DNA of 6,767 nt from JBFIHZ01 sp041601535 (GTDB lineage: Bacteria; Pseudomonadota; Gammaproteobacteria; Xanthomonadales; SZUA-36). The notes below the pieces were generated by a model, which saw only the letters and a list, made by a program, of their open reading frames with translations, was not told the DNA's origin and ran no database searches. A program made the position numbers and the translations under genes. How positions within the stretch are numbered: position 1 is the stretch's first letter; each line of letters opens with the position of its first letter. This document shows, in pieces, positions 6,107-6,767 of the stretch. The DNA is taken from assembly GCA_041601535.1 (NCBI GenBank), contig JBFIHZ010000235.1, positions 1 to 6,767 on the forward strand, in the 5' to 3' direction.

Positions 6107-6767
6107 GTTCCTCTAGCATTTCGCTGAAGCGGCGGGGTGCGGCATCAAAGCCGCCATTGCTCATGAATACCACGTGATCGCCGCTGCGCACCGCGTCTTT
6201 CATCTGCTGCAACAAATCTTCGGTGCGGGTGACCACGCGGCCACGGCCTTCCATCGGGGCCAGTGCCTCCTGCGGATCCCAGTTGATGCCATCGCCGGCC
6301 ATCAACCAGACGCGGTCGGCGGCCACCAGGGCGGGGCCGAGTTCGTCAATATGAATGCCGGCCCGCATGGTGTTACTGCGGGGTTCCAGCGCCACCAGCA
6401 GGCGTGCGTTGTGGATGTTGCGGCGCAGGCCTTCCAGGGTCAGCCGGATGGCCGTGGGGTGGTGGGCAAAATCGTCGTACACGCGGATGTCGCCCACCTC
6501 GGCGATCATTTCCATGCGCCGCTTGACGCCGCGGAATGACGACAGCGCCTGCAGCGCTTGCGCGGGCTCAACCCCTGCCGCCACGGACGCCGCCAGCGCG
6601 GCACAGGCATTCATCGCATTATGCCGGCCCTGCATGGCCCATTCGATGTCGCCCAGGTGCTGGCCCTGGTGGATAAAGCCCAGCTCGCTGCCGCCGGGCT
6701 TGTTCATCACCACCTGCCAGTCGGTTTCTTCCTCGCCCAGGCTGAACCGCTGCAGCTGGCTCCAGCA
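6093..6767 (-). CDS. mpl: UDP-N-acetylmuramate:tripeptide ligase, C-terminal part
   Basis: This gene runs in from the right edge on the minus strand and ends at TGA (6093-6095), giving the last 224 residues of a protein normally about 450 long. Mpl is a cytosolic Mur-ligase-family enzyme that joins recycled L-Ala-gamma-D-Glu-meso-DAP to UDP-MurNAc using ATP, returning murein tripeptide to peptidoglycan synthesis. Visible blocks are GRHNAMNACAALA (central-to-C-terminal domain junction), VYDDFAHHPTAIRLTLEGLR, ALEPRSNTMRAGIHIDEL and VVFMSNGGFDAAPRR, all typical of Mpl. YDDFAHHPTAI and LEPRSNTM separate it from MurC. The frame stays open upstream of the first ATG at 6713 to the window edge (beginning CWSQLQRF), so that ATG is not the start. 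The ATP-binding domain lies outside the window. Its end overlaps the LON gene by 14 nt. Confidence 0.95.
   Translation of the reverse strand, partial: CWSQLQRFSLGEEETDWQVVMNKPGGSELGFIHQGQHLGDIEWAMQGRHNAMNACAALAASVAAGVEPAQALQALSSFRGVKRRMEMIAEVGDIRVYDDFAHHPTAIRLTLEGLRRNIHNARLLVALEPRSNTMRAGIHIDELGPALVAADRVWLMAGDGINWDPQEALAPMEGRGRVVTRTEDLLQQMKDAVRSGDHVVFMSNGGFDAAPRRFSEMLEEHEHA
6110..6114 (-). promoter_or_regulatory. Close-set ribosome-binding site of the LON-domain gene within mpl
   Basis: AGAGG on the minus strand, three bases before the ATG at 6106 and inside the last codons of mpl. The short spacing and 14-nt gene overlap suggest reinitiation by ribosomes finishing mpl. Confidence 0.45.

Noticed and set aside
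6093..6713. mpl beginning at the ATG at 6713
   Set aside because: The frame continues upstream without a stop to the window edge with Mpl-like sequence, so this methionine is internal.

Overview
The window looks like a piece of chromosome from a GC-rich Gram-negative gammaproteobacterium. The evidence is a C-terminal fragment of mpl (recycling of diaminopimelate-containing murein peptide), the end of a proteobacterial-type hemL, and a DedA-PAP2-LssY membrane protein. An Alcanivorax-like or related marine/hydrocarbon lineage is possible, but that is a guess from overall feel and not something the sequence proves. There are no IS elements, phage genes, tRNA/rRNA genes or CRISPR arrays.

Layout from left to right. 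(1) 1-165, plus strand: last 54 residues of glutamate-1-semialdehyde aminomutase (hemL). (2) 166-665: a 500-bp non-coding gap between convergent genes. It holds two elaborate nested inverted repeats (251-358 and 440-547). Each has long outer arms, unrelated in sequence between the two copies, enclosing a conserved core of about 45 nt made of two small palindromes. The two cores lie in opposite orientation. (3) 666-3329, minus strand: a two-gene unit with a five-TM LtaS/OpgB-type sulfatase-fold transferase upstream and an HSDL2-like short-chain dehydrogenase 21 bp downstream. (4) 3330-3509: divergent promoter region. (5) 3510-5528, plus strand: a 672-residue three-part membrane protein (DedA + PAP2-like + LssY C-terminal domain) in which the PAP2 catalytic motifs are lost. 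(6) 5516-6767, minus strand: mpl (C-terminal 224 residues, cut by the window edge) followed by a LON-substrate-binding-domain protein. Their reading frames overlap by 14 nt, and the LON gene overlaps the DedA gene tail-to-tail by 13 bp.

The middle of the window is envelope-oriented: a membrane-anchored phospho-head-group transferase and a lipid-transport/phosphatase-like fusion are transcribed divergently from one 180-bp region, next to a murein-recycling gene. The most unusual material is the pair of nested palindromes between hemL and the dehydrogenase, which looks like a dispersed structured repeat family, and the tripartite protein with its apparently dead PAP2 domain.
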